Assembly (NCBI RefSeq): GCF_041224545.1
Contig: NZ_JBGFGP010000087.1
Span: 1 to 64,000, forward strand
DNA length: 64,000 nucleotides
Origin: Sedimentitalea sp041224545
Lineage (GTDB): Bacteria > Pseudomonadota > Alphaproteobacteria > Rhodobacterales > Rhodobacteraceae
Direction: 5' to 3'
Part shown: one piece after another, positions 15,493 to 24,526 of the stretch
Layout of the letters: each line of letters begins with the position of its first letter
Numbering within the stretch: position 1 is the stretch's first letter
The notes under the pieces: generated by a model
The model's input: the letters and a program-made list of their open reading frames with translations, nothing else
Database searches by the model: none
What the model was told of the DNA's origin: nothing
Position numbers and translations under genes: made by a program

Positions 15493-17093
15493 AATTGTTA
15501 TCTGTATCGGTTGGTCTGTTGCTTGCGGCGCTTGGTGTATTCTACGTTCCGGTGTCGTTTTCGGTCGATGGGTTCGGGTTGGTGGTAAATCCCGGTGGCG
15601 TGCGCACGATCCGGGCGACCGAGCCGGGGATCGTGGTGCATTACCCGTCACAGGACGGGCGTTTCCAGCCCGGACAGATCGTCACGGCGGTGATTGATCG
15701 GACGGCGGTTGCAAACAACACGCTGCTGGAAGGCACGATGCGGCGCGAACTGGCAAAGATCGAAAGCGATCATCTTGAGCGGGTGTCGAAACTCGAGGTC
15801 GATCTGGGGCGTGATCGCGCAAAGCTGGCGGCGACAACCGAACGTCTAGCGGCGCGGATGGACCTGAGCGAGAATACCGCCGCCGTGCTCGCGGCGCTGC
15901 AATCCTTTAACGAGAACAGCGAATCCGACATCGACGAGTTGAATGAGAGCCGGCTGGAACAGATCGCGCGGCTTGAGGAACTGGTCAGGCGGTCAGGCGA
16001 AGTGTCGGCGCTCCCGGCGCAGAAGCTGGCCTCGATGCTCGATGATATCCAGGGCGACCGGCTTGCCGTGATCACCAGCAAGGGGACCAAGTTTTCATCG
16101 GACAAGATGGTCCTGGACATGGTCAAGACGCTGAATGACCTGAAATACGACAATTCGATTGATGCGGCAGAGGTCGAGATCCTGACGGAACGGCTGGACA
16201 ATCTGAGAATGCAGATGCGCGAACTGGAAGTGCTGCGTGAAACCACCCGCTCCGAGGCCGAGGCGCGCTATCTGGCCAAGGCGATGGTGCCCCAGGTGGC
16301 GATATCGGACAGCATTTCGCTGGACATGCGGACGCTACAGGCCAGTCGCGCGGATGTGGACAAAAGCGATGCGCTGCGCCTGCTGGCGGCGGGCAAGAAC
16401 GTGTCGGGCCTGTTCGCGCTCATTTACGGCATGCCGGATAGCGGCGCCATCGAGCTTGCGCTGGATGGACGTCGGCTCACGCTGCCGCTTCCGACAGATG
16501 AATCGACAATGCGGGAAATGCTGTCCGGCGCAGGTCTTTCGATAGGTGACGTGCGGATCGATCGGCAGGTGGCCGGGTCGTTTGACCTGATCTCGATCTT
16601 TGCCGAGTTTGACGCGCCGCCTGCGGCGCGCGTGACGGTGGCCTCGACATCTGCGCGCGCAGAGAATGACCTGCCGATTCTGGTCACGACGGCGATCAAC
16701 CTTCCCAAACCGCGCGACGCGGCCGATGAGCAGGACGCCCATGAAATCGTGGGGTTCCTTGAAAACCGGCATGCCGTCGTTCTGCGCCCCGGCCAACCCG
16801 TGCGCGGTTCGATCAGCGACACGCGCACGGGGTCGGACATCCTGTTTGACGCGGTTCTGCTGGATCGTGATTTTTCCACCGTGGACACCAAGGAGCTTGG
16901 AATTCGGCTGGGCAATGCCTCGCTGGCCTCCAAGATCATCAAGCGCGGTGTGCTTTCGCAGGTCGTGGTGGGCGTGAGCGACAGTTCCGCCCAGCAGATC
17001 GACCATCTTCCCGGCGCTGTCGTGCATCTCAGCTTCCCCTTGGCGCGGCAGTCCCTGTTCAGCTTCCTGTTGGCCCGAAATGCTTCAATCTAG
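15489..17093 (+). CDS. HlyD-like membrane fusion protein (NHLM secretion-protein type)
   Basis: 534 residues. One N-terminal membrane segment (LLSVSVGLLLAALGVFYVPV) is followed by a barrel-like strand (VRTIRATEPGIVVHYPSQDGRF then FQPGQIV). A long coiled coil spans about residues 75-270, and a beta-rich C-terminal half contains VVLRPGQPVRGSI. This is the architecture of a periplasmic adaptor for peptide export. ATG 15489 overlaps the stop of the 27-codon ORF. An upstream ATG at 15474 would run through that ORF and has no ribosome binding site. Its 3' end overlaps the C39 gene by 14 bases. Confidence 0.78.
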   Translation: MKLLSVSVGLLLAALGVFYVPVSFSVDGFGLVVNPGGVRTIRATEPGIVVHYPSQDGRFQPGQIVTAVIDRTAVANNTLLEGTMRRELAKIESDHLERVSKLEVDLGRDRAKLAATTERLAARMDLSENTAAVLAALQSFNENSESDIDELNESRLEQIARLEELVRRSGEVSALPAQKLASMLDDIQGDRLAVITSKGTKFSSDKMVLDMVKTLNDLKYDNSIDAAEVEILTERLDNLRMQMRELEVLRETTRSEAEARYLAKAMVPQVAISDSISLDMRTLQASRADVDKSDALRLLAAGKNVSGLFALIYGMPDSGAIELALDGRRLTLPLPTDESTMREMLSGAGLSIGDVRIDRQVAGSFDLISIFAEFDAPPAARVTVASTSARAENDLPILVTTAINLPKPRDAADEQDAHEIVGFLENRHAVVLRPGQPVRGSISDTRTGSDILFDAVLLDRDFSTVDTKELGIRLGNASLASKIIKRGVLSQVVVGVSDSSAQQIDHLPGAVVHLSFPLARQSLFSFLLARNASI

Positions 17094-18885
17094 CCTCTTC
17101 TGGATCGCATCCGTCTGCACGCTCCTGACCCGACGCCGGGCGTTCGTGATGCAGACCGCGCGCACCGATTGCGGGGTGGCCTGTGCCTTGACCCTGGCCA
17201 ATCTGCTGGGGCGTCCGGCGGATGCTGTGCAGGCGGTCGAGGATCTTGACCCCGATCGTTCCGGCACCAGCCTCGATGCGCTGCGGCTCTATTTTCAGGA
17301 CCGGCTGGGTTTTTCCGCCAAGGCGCTCAAGGTGCCCGCCGGCAGCCTGCACAAGATCAGGGGCAGGGCGATCCTGCATATGCAGCAGCAGCACTATGTC
17401 GTTTTGCTGCGCGCCGGGGCGGGTGGCGTACTGGTTTTCGATCCGGCGGTCGGCCCGGTATTCTATCCGGCCGCCGATTTCGCAAGCCTCTATTCGGGCA
17501 GCCTGCTCGAGGTCTGCAAACCATCTGGCGCATCTGCCTCCTTGCCCTCCAGGCCGACGCATCGGGCGACCGTGGGCGGGCAGAAACGGCGCAGCATCGA
17601 GCCCGTTGCACTGTTCATCGTCGGCTTTGCAACCCGGCTGCTGGAATGCGCGATTTTGCTCTGCCTCGTGGCGGTGCTGTATCTCGTTCTCAATCAGGCG
17701 AGCTTTCCTTCGCTGTTGATGGCCTTTGGCCTGATCGGGGTCTGCGGAGCGTTGTTGCTGGTGGCGCATCAGGTCAAGTTCGAGGGCGAGGATGGATGGA
17801 TCCGGCGCAACCAGAACCGGCTCTGGCGCGGCGTGCTGCGGACGGCGGCGAGAGGGCGCGATCTGAGCGGGTTTCGCGGGCGCCCCGAACAAGAGGTTTC
17901 GGGCGCGTTGCGCCGCGGGCTCAGCGTGTCGATCCCACAGCGTTCACAGGTCCCGGCGGCGCTTGGGGCGTTTGTCGCGGTGCCCGCGCTGCTGTGTTTC
18001 CTCAGCCCCTATATCGCGCTGGCGCATCTGTTGCTGTTCGGGTCGTTGCTGGTGGTGGTGCAGCTTGACGACGTCAAGGTCTGCCGCCGGTCGGTGCGCA
18101 AGGGGATCGGCCGCTACAGCAAGCTGGGTCTGGGCGTGGACATGTTCAACGCGCTTTCTGCCCCCGATCTCTTTGGCGAGATTGCGAAATGGACGGTCAT
18201 CGGGGTTGCGGGCTTGGCGGTTCTCGTCGGCGCCTTGCCGCCCGTTGCGCTGATGTTCTGGATCCTGGCCGCGATGCAAATCGTGCCGCTTGATTTCAGG
18301 CGGGTGATGACGATCGCACCGGGGCTGGCGGCGCGCAAGCCAGTGTCCGAACTCACCGCGAGCGAGGTGCCGCTGCGTCGGCAAAGGGTGATGGGGGCGG
18401 TTGACCTGAAGGTCGGTCATGCCGACGGTCTGACCCGGATCGACGGCATCACACCGCTGACGCGCAGCCTTCAGCAACCGGATCTGACGGTGCGGGAACA
18501 ACGGTTGATCATGGCCGACATCGTGAGCCAGACCCTGCAGGAGCTTGCGGATCACGAGCGCCCGGCGCGGATCGGGGCGGTGCGCATCTTCGGGCCGGGA
18601 CAGGATGCGACGCTGGCCGATTTCGAACACCTGATGATCGCGCGCGAAGCCCGTCCGGGCAATACGATGCCGGTGCCCGGGGATACCCGCGCGATCCTTG
18701 ACCGGGGTCTGGAGGACACGCTGCTGCGCGATCTGCACAGCTGTGCGCCCGGTGATTTCCCGGTGTTCTGGGATTTCCGCGAGCGACTCGCGCTCAAGGA
18801 TTTGCAAGCCCGCCTGCGCGAGTCCGGCATTGATTGTGCCGGGCATCTGACGATGCGGCGGCTGACACTTGTCGAGGCGGCATGA
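17080..18885 (+). CDS. C39 peptidase fused to exporter-type transmembrane domain, no ATPase domain
   Basis: 601 residues. The N-terminal C39 bacteriocin-processing peptidase has all expected residues: Q25, C31 (QTARTDCGVAC), H105 (HMQQQHYVVLL) and D121 (FDPA). About six membrane spans follow in two or three hydrophobic blocks (roughly 175-240, 290-330 and 370-402), as in ABC exporter permeases. The last about 195 residues carry no Walker A, LSGGQ or Walker B motif, so the usual C-terminal ATPase is absent. This corresponds to the peptidase/permease subunit of NHLM-type exporters without its motor. It should cleave a peptide leader on the cytoplasmic side, normally at a Gly-Gly site. Confidence 0.78.
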   Translation: MLQSSLFWIASVCTLLTRRRAFVMQTARTDCGVACALTLANLLGRPADAVQAVEDLDPDRSGTSLDALRLYFQDRLGFSAKALKVPAGSLHKIRGRAILHMQQQHYVVLLRAGAGGVLVFDPAVGPVFYPAADFASLYSGSLLEVCKPSGASASLPSRPTHRATVGGQKRRSIEPVALFIVGFATRLLECAILLCLVAVLYLVLNQASFPSLLMAFGLIGVCGALLLVAHQVKFEGEDGWIRRNQNRLWRGVLRTAARGRDLSGFRGRPEQEVSGALRRGLSVSIPQRSQVPAALGAFVAVPALLCFLSPYIALAHLLLFGSLLVVVQLDDVKVCRRSVRKGIGRYSKLGLGVDMFNALSAPDLFGEIAKWTVIGVAGLAVLVGALPPVALMFWILAAMQIVPLDFRRVMTIAPGLAARKPVSELTASEVPLRRQRVMGAVDLKVGHADGLTRIDGITPLTRSLQQPDLTVREQRLIMADIVSQTLQELADHERPARIGAVRIFGPGQDATLADFEHLMIAREARPGNTMPVPGDTRAILDRGLEDTLLRDLHSCAPGDFPVFWDFRERLALKDLQARLRESGIDCAGHLTMRRLTLVEAA

Positions 18886-18888
18886 GAG

Positions 18889-20121
18889 ATGAGCATACCC
18901 TATCCCATTCTCGGTGACATCTGGCCCTATCGCGAGGCGACCGTGCCGCCCGAACTGGCACCCTTGCCGGTCGATGTGTTCTTTTCGGACCCGAGGGGCA
19001 GCAGCATCACGGCGGCGCAGTGGACCGTCACTGACGATCCGGCGGAGGCACCACGCGCCGGCTATGCGCTCAGGCTGCTGCGTCGGGACGGGCAGGGCGA
19101 ACTGGCACGCTGGCACCCGGCGTCCGGGACCTGGCGAACGGTGCACCGGTTTCCCGTGCCGGATCGCGAAACGACCTGTTCCATCATCGAGTTGCGCGGA
19201 GTCGTGCTGGGCAACGTCACCGACATTCCGGGGCTGACCAAACGGCTGAATGCGCTGTTGCACAGCGAGCAGCGCGAGATGAAAGCCTACCGGCTGATCT
19301 CGAAGATCCTGTCGGTGATGTCGATCATCGTTCTGTTCTACGCGGTGCGTCGCGGGGTCGAAATTCGTGCCATCGAGCCCTTCCTGCTGATCTTTGCCCT
19401 GGCGGCGGGGATCGGATTGATTGCGGTGGGGTTGCGGGCGCGCTGCAAGACACTGAGCGAAGAGGGGCTCATTCGCGTGCGCGAGCAGTTCCAGTTCGAG
19501 TATCGTCCTGCCGAGCACGCCCCGCTCACGGTCAACAACGTCACATCCATCCTGCGCGAGAACGATCGCAAACGCGAAGAAGAAGCCGTGATTTTCGGCT
19601 TTCTGCTGTTGCTGTGTTTTGTCTATTTCATCTCGCCGCTGGTTGTTATCGGGGTGATTGTCGCGCTGATCATCGTGACGTTGACCATCGGTGACAGAGG
19701 TATTCTGCGGGCGCTTGGCGTGGCGTATGACCGTGCCGAAACACGCCTTGAAAAGACCTTTCTTTCGTTTCGCGCATCGAACGATCATCTCGCTCCGGTG
19801 GCTTTGCGACAGGCGAAAAAAGAAGTCCTGCGCGACCGGCTGCGCCGTTATGGCGACATGCAGGGCAAGGTACGCGAGACCCATGCGCGATTTCGGATGA
19901 CCCAGGACCTTGGCATGGGAATCGCGTTCCTGATCATCTTTGCCTCATACGCATTTCCGATCGCAGCGGGTTTTCAGAAGATGTCGATCACCCTGTCGGA
20001 TTCGCTGGTCTCGACCTCGTTGTTCTCGGTGGCGCCGGTTGTGGTGCTGCTGAGCATCGCGAAATCCACCGTGGCGCTCTCACAGATTGCCAACCGGCGA
20101 TTGATGGCGTTGACCAGATAG
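18889..20121 (+). CDS. Second exporter-type transmembrane protein, no ATPase domain
   Basis: 410 residues. An N-terminal soluble domain of about 130 residues is followed by six hydrophobic segments (about 137-155, 163-183, two within 233-268, 340-362, 370-395) separated by a long helical linker (RLEKTFLSFRASNDHLAPVALRQ region). This matches an ABC exporter permease topology, but the protein stops right after the last span. In NHLM systems the third gene is a permease/ATPase subunit with an N-terminal regulatory domain, and this looks like that subunit without its ATPase. It begins 3 bp after the C39 gene with GAGG upstream. Confidence 0.65.
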   Translation: MSIPYPILGDIWPYREATVPPELAPLPVDVFFSDPRGSSITAAQWTVTDDPAEAPRAGYALRLLRRDGQGELARWHPASGTWRTVHRFPVPDRETTCSIIELRGVVLGNVTDIPGLTKRLNALLHSEQREMKAYRLISKILSVMSIIVLFYAVRRGVEIRAIEPFLLIFALAAGIGLIAVGLRARCKTLSEEGLIRVREQFQFEYRPAEHAPLTVNNVTSILRENDRKREEEAVIFGFLLLLCFVYFISPLVVIGVIVALIIVTLTIGDRGILRALGVAYDRAETRLEKTFLSFRASNDHLAPVALRQAKKEVLRDRLRRYGDMQGKVRETHARFRMTQDLGMGIAFLIIFASYAFPIAAGFQKMSITLSDSLVSTSLFSVAPVVVLLSIAKSTVALSQIANRRLMALTR

Positions 20122-20180
20122 CAGCGGGTATTGCGATGCGCCGTGATGGTGTTTCCTGAACTGTTTGCATCGCAACAACA

Positions 20181-20210
20181 AAACGGCCCCGGACGGTTCC
20201 GGGGCCGTTT
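20181..20210. terminator. Bidirectional terminator between convergent genes
   Basis: AAACGGCCCCGGA, loop CGGT, TCCGGGGCCGTTT: a 13-bp perfect stem with A and T tracts on either side. It serves the export gene on the plus strand and the 2OG oxygenase gene on the minus strand. Confidence 0.85.
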
Positions 20211-20231
20211 GCCGTCTATGGAGAACGGATA

Positions 20232-20912
20232 TTACTTGCCGGGTATCTTGACCTGGTTGACGTTGAAGCTGATGATGATCCGCTCGGCTTCCGGGCCATC
20301 ACCCTGTGCCAGGTTCGGCTCAACCGCGTGATAGAGCCAGCTTGGAAAGAACAGCATCTTGCCGGCGACCGGCTTGACCTTGACCTTGGTCCAGCACTCG
20401 GTCTTGCGGCGTTTCTTGGGAATGTAGACGGGGCTGTTCATGATCGTCACCACGCGGGGATCGACGAAATCGATTGCGCCCGCGCCTTCGGGCGCCTGCA
20501 CATAATAGACTCCGCTCCACAATGCGCCGGGGTGAATATGGGCGCGGTTCGAGCTCAGCGGCGGGTTGGTGATCGACCACATGGTCGAGACCTTGAGTTC
20601 GCGCTTGGTATCGTATCCGAGGTTTTCGCTGATGCCGGCCAGCATGGTATTGACGCGCTTGGTCAGGCGGCCGAACTTGGGATCCTTGTGCAGATTGTTA
20701 TGGCTGTGCCAGCCCCCGAGCGAGCGATAGTTCGACCGCTCGATACCTTTTGAGTCCTTGTCGCGCTCGGCCAGTATCGCGGCAAGGATTTCCTTGTTCA
20801 TCGACTCCGCGTCATGAAGCTTGGTCGAATAGACCAGCGTCGGGAAATAGTCGTCGCGGCGCAGTTCATCCTGCCCGCCCGGGGTGTCTATCTGTGAAAT
20901 TGTACGCGTCAT
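20232..20912 (-). CDS. 2OG-Fe(II) oxygenase family protein
   Basis: 226 residues, resembling the putative 2OG-Fe(II) oxygenase family TIGR02466. The iron site is likely formed by HIHPGALWSGVYYVQ, with an Asp in AIDFVDPR and a distal His in FFPSWLYHAVEPN; the 2OG-binding Arg is probably in AERIIISFNV. Start 20912 has an excellent AGGAG site (accaggagattatc). It lies downstream of a secreted protease-like gene on the same strand and converges on the export genes. Oxygenases of this fold hydroxylate or crosslink peptides in several RiPP pathways, so a role in the same locus is plausible but inferred. Confidence 0.8.
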   Translation of the reverse strand: MTRTISQIDTPGGQDELRRDDYFPTLVYSTKLHDAESMNKEILAAILAERDKDSKGIERSNYRSLGGWHSHNNLHKDPKFGRLTKRVNTMLAGISENLGYDTKRELKVSTMWSITNPPLSSNRAHIHPGALWSGVYYVQAPEGAGAIDFVDPRVVTIMNSPVYIPKKRRKTECWTKVKVKPVAGKMLFFPSWLYHAVEPNLAQGDGPEAERIIISFNVNQVKIPGK

Positions 20913-20998
20913 GATAATCTCCTGGTAAATTGAAATTGGCGAAAAATCGGTTTTCTGACTGTATGGTCGGGTAAAATAGATATCGAAACTGGTATTCT

Positions 20999-21829
20999 CT
21001 ATTCGCATCCTTCCGGCGGCGGTGTCGGTGGTGGAATATCGAGCGGTATTTCCAGAATTCTCTCGATCACGGCGATGCGAGCCGGAGTTGTCCGGGCGAT
21101 GACGGCGCTGTCGGCAGGTGGGATGCGGCCGGGATGACGCAGCAACGAATATGCGAACAAGGCGGTTTCCGCGAGATCCTCGCGGTCCGGCCGGTGCGCG
21201 GCGTATCGGGTCAGGAAACGTCCATCGCTCTGCTGTGCCGCGATCCACTCGGGTGACAGTCGGTATTCTGCATCGAGCGTGGCATGAACCCCTTCGTGCA
21301 GCAGCGATTCTTGCAGATGATTTTCCGCAATGCGACGCTCGGCCATCTGCGCATAGACGAACACCTTGCCGGTTCCGGCGTGAAATCCGCGATCGCCCGC
21401 GTGAATTCCCAACTGGCGAATGCCGTGGCGGAACACGAGCGGCACCTGACCCAGCCTGCGCGTATATTTCTGCGCTTCGCGGCGGGCGGCTTCGGGGGTC
21501 TCGAACTCGGGGTTCAGGATGATGTCGATTGCCGGCATGTCGCTGAAATGGGCAGTGAAATGAAACACCTCCAGATCGGATTCGTCGTCCAGCCGCTTGT
21601 CCCACATCTGGCGGATTGTACGGCCTTCATAGGCCAGGCAGAGAAACGTGCTCGGGTCACTGTCGCGAATGATGTCGAAAACCGTGTCGGCGGTCGCATC
21701 ATAGGGGTAATCCCCGGCCGATGACGCGGCCTGGGGCAGAGCGGTCAGCGAAAGGATGATGACGAGCATGCTGCAAGGGGTTCGGGACGCAGAAGCGCAC
21801 GAGACTTTCCGTAGAATGCGCGTGAACAT
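20999..21829 (-). CDS. Secreted zincin-like (HEXXH) metalloprotease-like protein
   Basis: 276 residues from ATG 21829 (GAGG site upstream). A signal peptide ends near PQAASSA. The motif LLHEGVHATLD gives HEXXH, and REDLAETALFAY downstream could supply the third (Glu) zinc ligand, so a zinc peptidase is likely. I do not recognise the exact family. It ends in a Pro-rich tail (PPPTPPPEG). It precedes the 2OG oxygenase gene by 86 bp on the same strand; that gap is AT-rich. Confidence 0.62.
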   Translation of the reverse strand: MFTRILRKVSCASASRTPCSMLVIILSLTALPQAASSAGDYPYDATADTVFDIIRDSDPSTFLCLAYEGRTIRQMWDKRLDDESDLEVFHFTAHFSDMPAIDIILNPEFETPEAARREAQKYTRRLGQVPLVFRHGIRQLGIHAGDRGFHAGTGKVFVYAQMAERRIAENHLQESLLHEGVHATLDAEYRLSPEWIAAQQSDGRFLTRYAAHRPDREDLAETALFAYSLLRHPGRIPPADSAVIARTTPARIAVIERILEIPLDIPPPTPPPEGCE

Positions 21830-22104
21830 GTCCAATTACCTCGGCAACCGGTCGCGGCCTGACCAAAAACACTGAATTTCAATTGCTTGTCAAAACACTC
21901 GCAACCATGTGCGGAAAAAAATCACATTTGGCACTTGAACGTTAGCGAAGTGAACAGGGCGGCGCAATGTAGTGTTTTCCTTACCTTTTGCAACCTGTGT
22001 GCCGATCTGTTCCGGTTATGTGGAGCTTTCGCGAAATTGACCGGTGCATGCAGGCGGTTGATCTGGCAGGGTCAATAAAAGTGCGGCAGGCGGGGCGTGA
22101 CACC

Positions 22105-23199
22105 ATGTTGAACGGAATTCGCATCATCGAGATCGAGGGGCTTGGGCCCGGACCTTTCGCCGGGATGATGCTGGCGGATCTGGGCGCGGATGTCATCGTC
22201 GTGCACCGCGCCTTGGGGGCGCAGGCACCCGGCATGCCCGACCGTCCGATCCTCGATCGCGGAAAGCGGTCCATCGCGCTTGACCTCAAATCGCCGCAAG
22301 ACCGGGACACGGCGCTTGCGCTGATCGCCACGGCCGATGCTCTGATCGAGGGGTTTCGCCCCGGCGTGATGGAACGGCTGGGGCTGGGACCGGAAATCTG
22401 TCACGCCAGAAATCCGGCGCTGGTCTACGGGCGCATGACAGGTTGGGGGCAGGACGGGCCTCTGTCCGATCGGGCCGGGCACGACATGAATTATATCGGT
22501 CTGGCCGGGGCGCTGTGGCATGCGTCACCGGCGGGGCAACCGCCCATCGCGCCACCCACGCTGGTCGGGGATATCGGCGGCGGGGCGCTCTACCTCGTAG
22601 TCGGTATTCTCGCGGGCATCCTGAGCGCGCGCACGAGCGGTCGCGGCACGGTCGTGGACGCCGCGATCTATGACGGGGCGGCCAACATGATGAACCTCTT
22701 GATGACGCTGGCGCAATCCGGCGGGTTCCGCTCGGAGAGGGGACAAAGCCTGCTCGATGGCCCGCATTGGAGCCGCACCTACAAGACGGCGGATGGCCGG
22801 TTCATGAGTGTTCAGTGCCTGGAACCGAAATTCTATGCGATATTTCTGGATCGTCTGGGGCTCGCGGACGATGTGGAATTTGCAGCCCAGTTCGACCCGG
22901 CAACGTGGCCACATTTGTCGCAACGGTTGGAGACACTGTTCGCTGGGCGCTCCCAGGCAGAGTGGCAGGCGGTGTTCGATGGCTCCGATGCTTGCGTAGC
23001 GCCGGTGCTGACGCCCGAACAGGCATCGCGTCATCCGATGAACACGGCCCGCCGCACATGGGTCGATTGCGAAGGCGGGTTGCAGGCCGCGCCGGCACCG
23101 CGATTCTCCGGGCGCACGGACTGGTCTGCGCCGCCGGTTCCGGCGCGCGGTGAACATGGACAGGAGATTCTCGCCGAACTGTCCAAATCCGAAAAATAG
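22105..23199 (+). CDS. CaiB/BaiF family CoA transferase, alpha-methylacyl-CoA racemase type
   Basis: 364 residues. Starts MLNGIRIIEIEGLGPGPFAGMMLADLGADV, the typical class III CoA-transferase N-terminus. The GHDMNYIGLAGAL segment carries the catalytic Asp in the form characteristic of alpha-methylacyl-CoA racemase (AMACR/Mcr) rather than formyl-CoA transferase. It likely epimerises 2-methylacyl-CoA for beta-oxidation. The start at 22105 was chosen because conserved sequence begins there; 117 bases of in-frame upstream sequence show no homology. Confidence 0.87.
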   Translation: MLNGIRIIEIEGLGPGPFAGMMLADLGADVIVVHRALGAQAPGMPDRPILDRGKRSIALDLKSPQDRDTALALIATADALIEGFRPGVMERLGLGPEICHARNPALVYGRMTGWGQDGPLSDRAGHDMNYIGLAGALWHASPAGQPPIAPPTLVGDIGGGALYLVVGILAGILSARTSGRGTVVDAAIYDGAANMMNLLMTLAQSGGFRSERGQSLLDGPHWSRTYKTADGRFMSVQCLEPKFYAIFLDRLGLADDVEFAAQFDPATWPHLSQRLETLFAGRSQAEWQAVFDGSDACVAPVLTPEQASRHPMNTARRTWVDCEGGLQAAPAPRFSGRTDWSAPPVPARGEHGQEILAELSKSEK

Positions 23200-23459
23200 C
23201 GGGGCGATAGATGCACTTGCGAGCAATGAAATCGCCTGCACAAGCGATCCGGCAGAGAAAACTTCGCCTCTGCCGACGAGAGGCGCACTTGACAACTGGG
23301 AAGACCGGTGGAACGCTCCAAGACTTCGGGGGAGGTGACAGGGTGACGTTTAAATAGCTGATAGATTGAGAAAATCAGGCAAGTTTATTGTCGCCGTTAC
23401 ACGAACCACCTACGCCTTTACCTTCATCTGACCAAGAATTGTGAGACGGGAGAAACTGG

Positions 23460-24431
23460 ATGAAATATCAATCAAAGCTGACGCTGGGCGCGTTGGTCAC
23501 TGCGGCATTCATGGCCCCGGCGGCCATGGCCGAGGAATTCATCACCATCGGCACGGGCGGCGTGACCGGGGTTTACTATCCGACGGGCGGCGCGATCTGC
23601 CGTCTTGTCAACAAGGACCGCAAAGAGCATGGCATTCGCTGCTCGGTCGAATCGACCGGCGGTTCGGTTTACAACATCAAAACCATTCGCGCTGGCGAGC
23701 TTGAATTCGGTGTCGCCCAGTCCGACTGGCAATTCCATGCATATAACGGCACGTCGGACAATTTCGAAGCGGATGGACCGTTTGAAAACCTGCGGGCGGT
23801 GTTCTCGATCCACCCCGAGCCGTTCACCGTCGTCGCGCGCAGCGACAGCGGCATCAAGACCTTCGATGACCTCAAGGGCAAGCGCGTCAACCTGGGCAAC
23901 CCCGGTTCCGGCGCCCGCGGCACGTTCGAGATCGTGATGGCCGAGAAGGGCTGGACAACGGATGATTTCGCGCTTGCCGCCGAACTGAAACCGGCCGAGC
24001 AATCCGCCGCGCTCTGTGACAACCAGGTCGATGCGATCGTCTTTACCGTGGGCCACCCCTCGGGCACGATCCAGGAGGCAACCACCGCCTGTGACAGCGT
24101 CGTGGTCAACGTGACCGGCGAAGCCATCGACAAGCTGATCTCTGAAAACAGCTATTACCGGACGGCGACGATTCCGGGTGGCATGTATCGCGGCACGGAT
24201 GAGGATGTGACCACCTTTGGTGTCGGTGCAACCCTCGTGAGCTCGGCGGATGTGTCCGATGACGCGGTTTATGCGGTCGTGTCCTCGGTCTTCGAGAATT
24301 TCGACGACTTCAAGAAACTGCACCCGGCCTTTGCCAACCTCAAGCCCGAGGAAATGGCGACTGCCGGCCTGTCGGCTCCGCTGCATGACGGCGCGGCCAA
24401 GTATTACAGGGAACAGGGCTGGATCGAATAA
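23460..24431 (+). CDS. TAXI-family TRAP transporter solute-binding protein
   Basis: 323-residue periplasmic binding protein with a Sec signal peptide (cleavage near AMA-EE). The family signature is in FITIGTGGVTGVYYPTGGAICRLVNK and CSVESTGGSVYNIKTIRAGELEFGVAQSD. It delivers an unknown substrate, often an organic anion or amino acid such as glutamate, to the fused permease encoded next. A strong hairpin separates the two genes, which usually allows more binding protein than permease. Confidence 0.92.
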   Translation: MKYQSKLTLGALVTAAFMAPAAMAEEFITIGTGGVTGVYYPTGGAICRLVNKDRKEHGIRCSVESTGGSVYNIKTIRAGELEFGVAQSDWQFHAYNGTSDNFEADGPFENLRAVFSIHPEPFTVVARSDSGIKTFDDLKGKRVNLGNPGSGARGTFEIVMAEKGWTTDDFALAAELKPAEQSAALCDNQVDAIVFTVGHPSGTIQEATTACDSVVVNVTGEAIDKLISENSYYRTATIPGGMYRGTDEDVTTFGVGATLVSSADVSDDAVYAVVSSVFENFDDFKKLHPAFANLKPEEMATAGLSAPLHDGAAKYYREQGWIE

Positions 24432-24444
24432 TCCCGCCTGAATA

Positions 24445-24474
24445 TCGGGGGCGGCAGACCGCCCCCGGTTTTCC
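24445..24474 (+). terminator. Intercistronic hairpin, partial terminator between binding protein and permease
   Basis: CGGGGGCGG (24446-24454), loop CAGA, CCGCCCCCG (24459-24467), then GTTTTCC. It probably attenuates transcription into the permease or protects the upstream mRNA. Confidence 0.65.
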
Positions 24475-24526
24475 TATTTTCCGAAGAATAAGAACGCAGG
24501 AATGCGATGATCAGGGAGAGTGATTG

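Noticed and set aside
20232..21605. 457-codon minus-strand frame as one protein with the 2OG oxygenase
   Set aside because: The upstream half is antisense-like noise overlapping the protease gene. A strong AGGAG site marks the real start at 20912.
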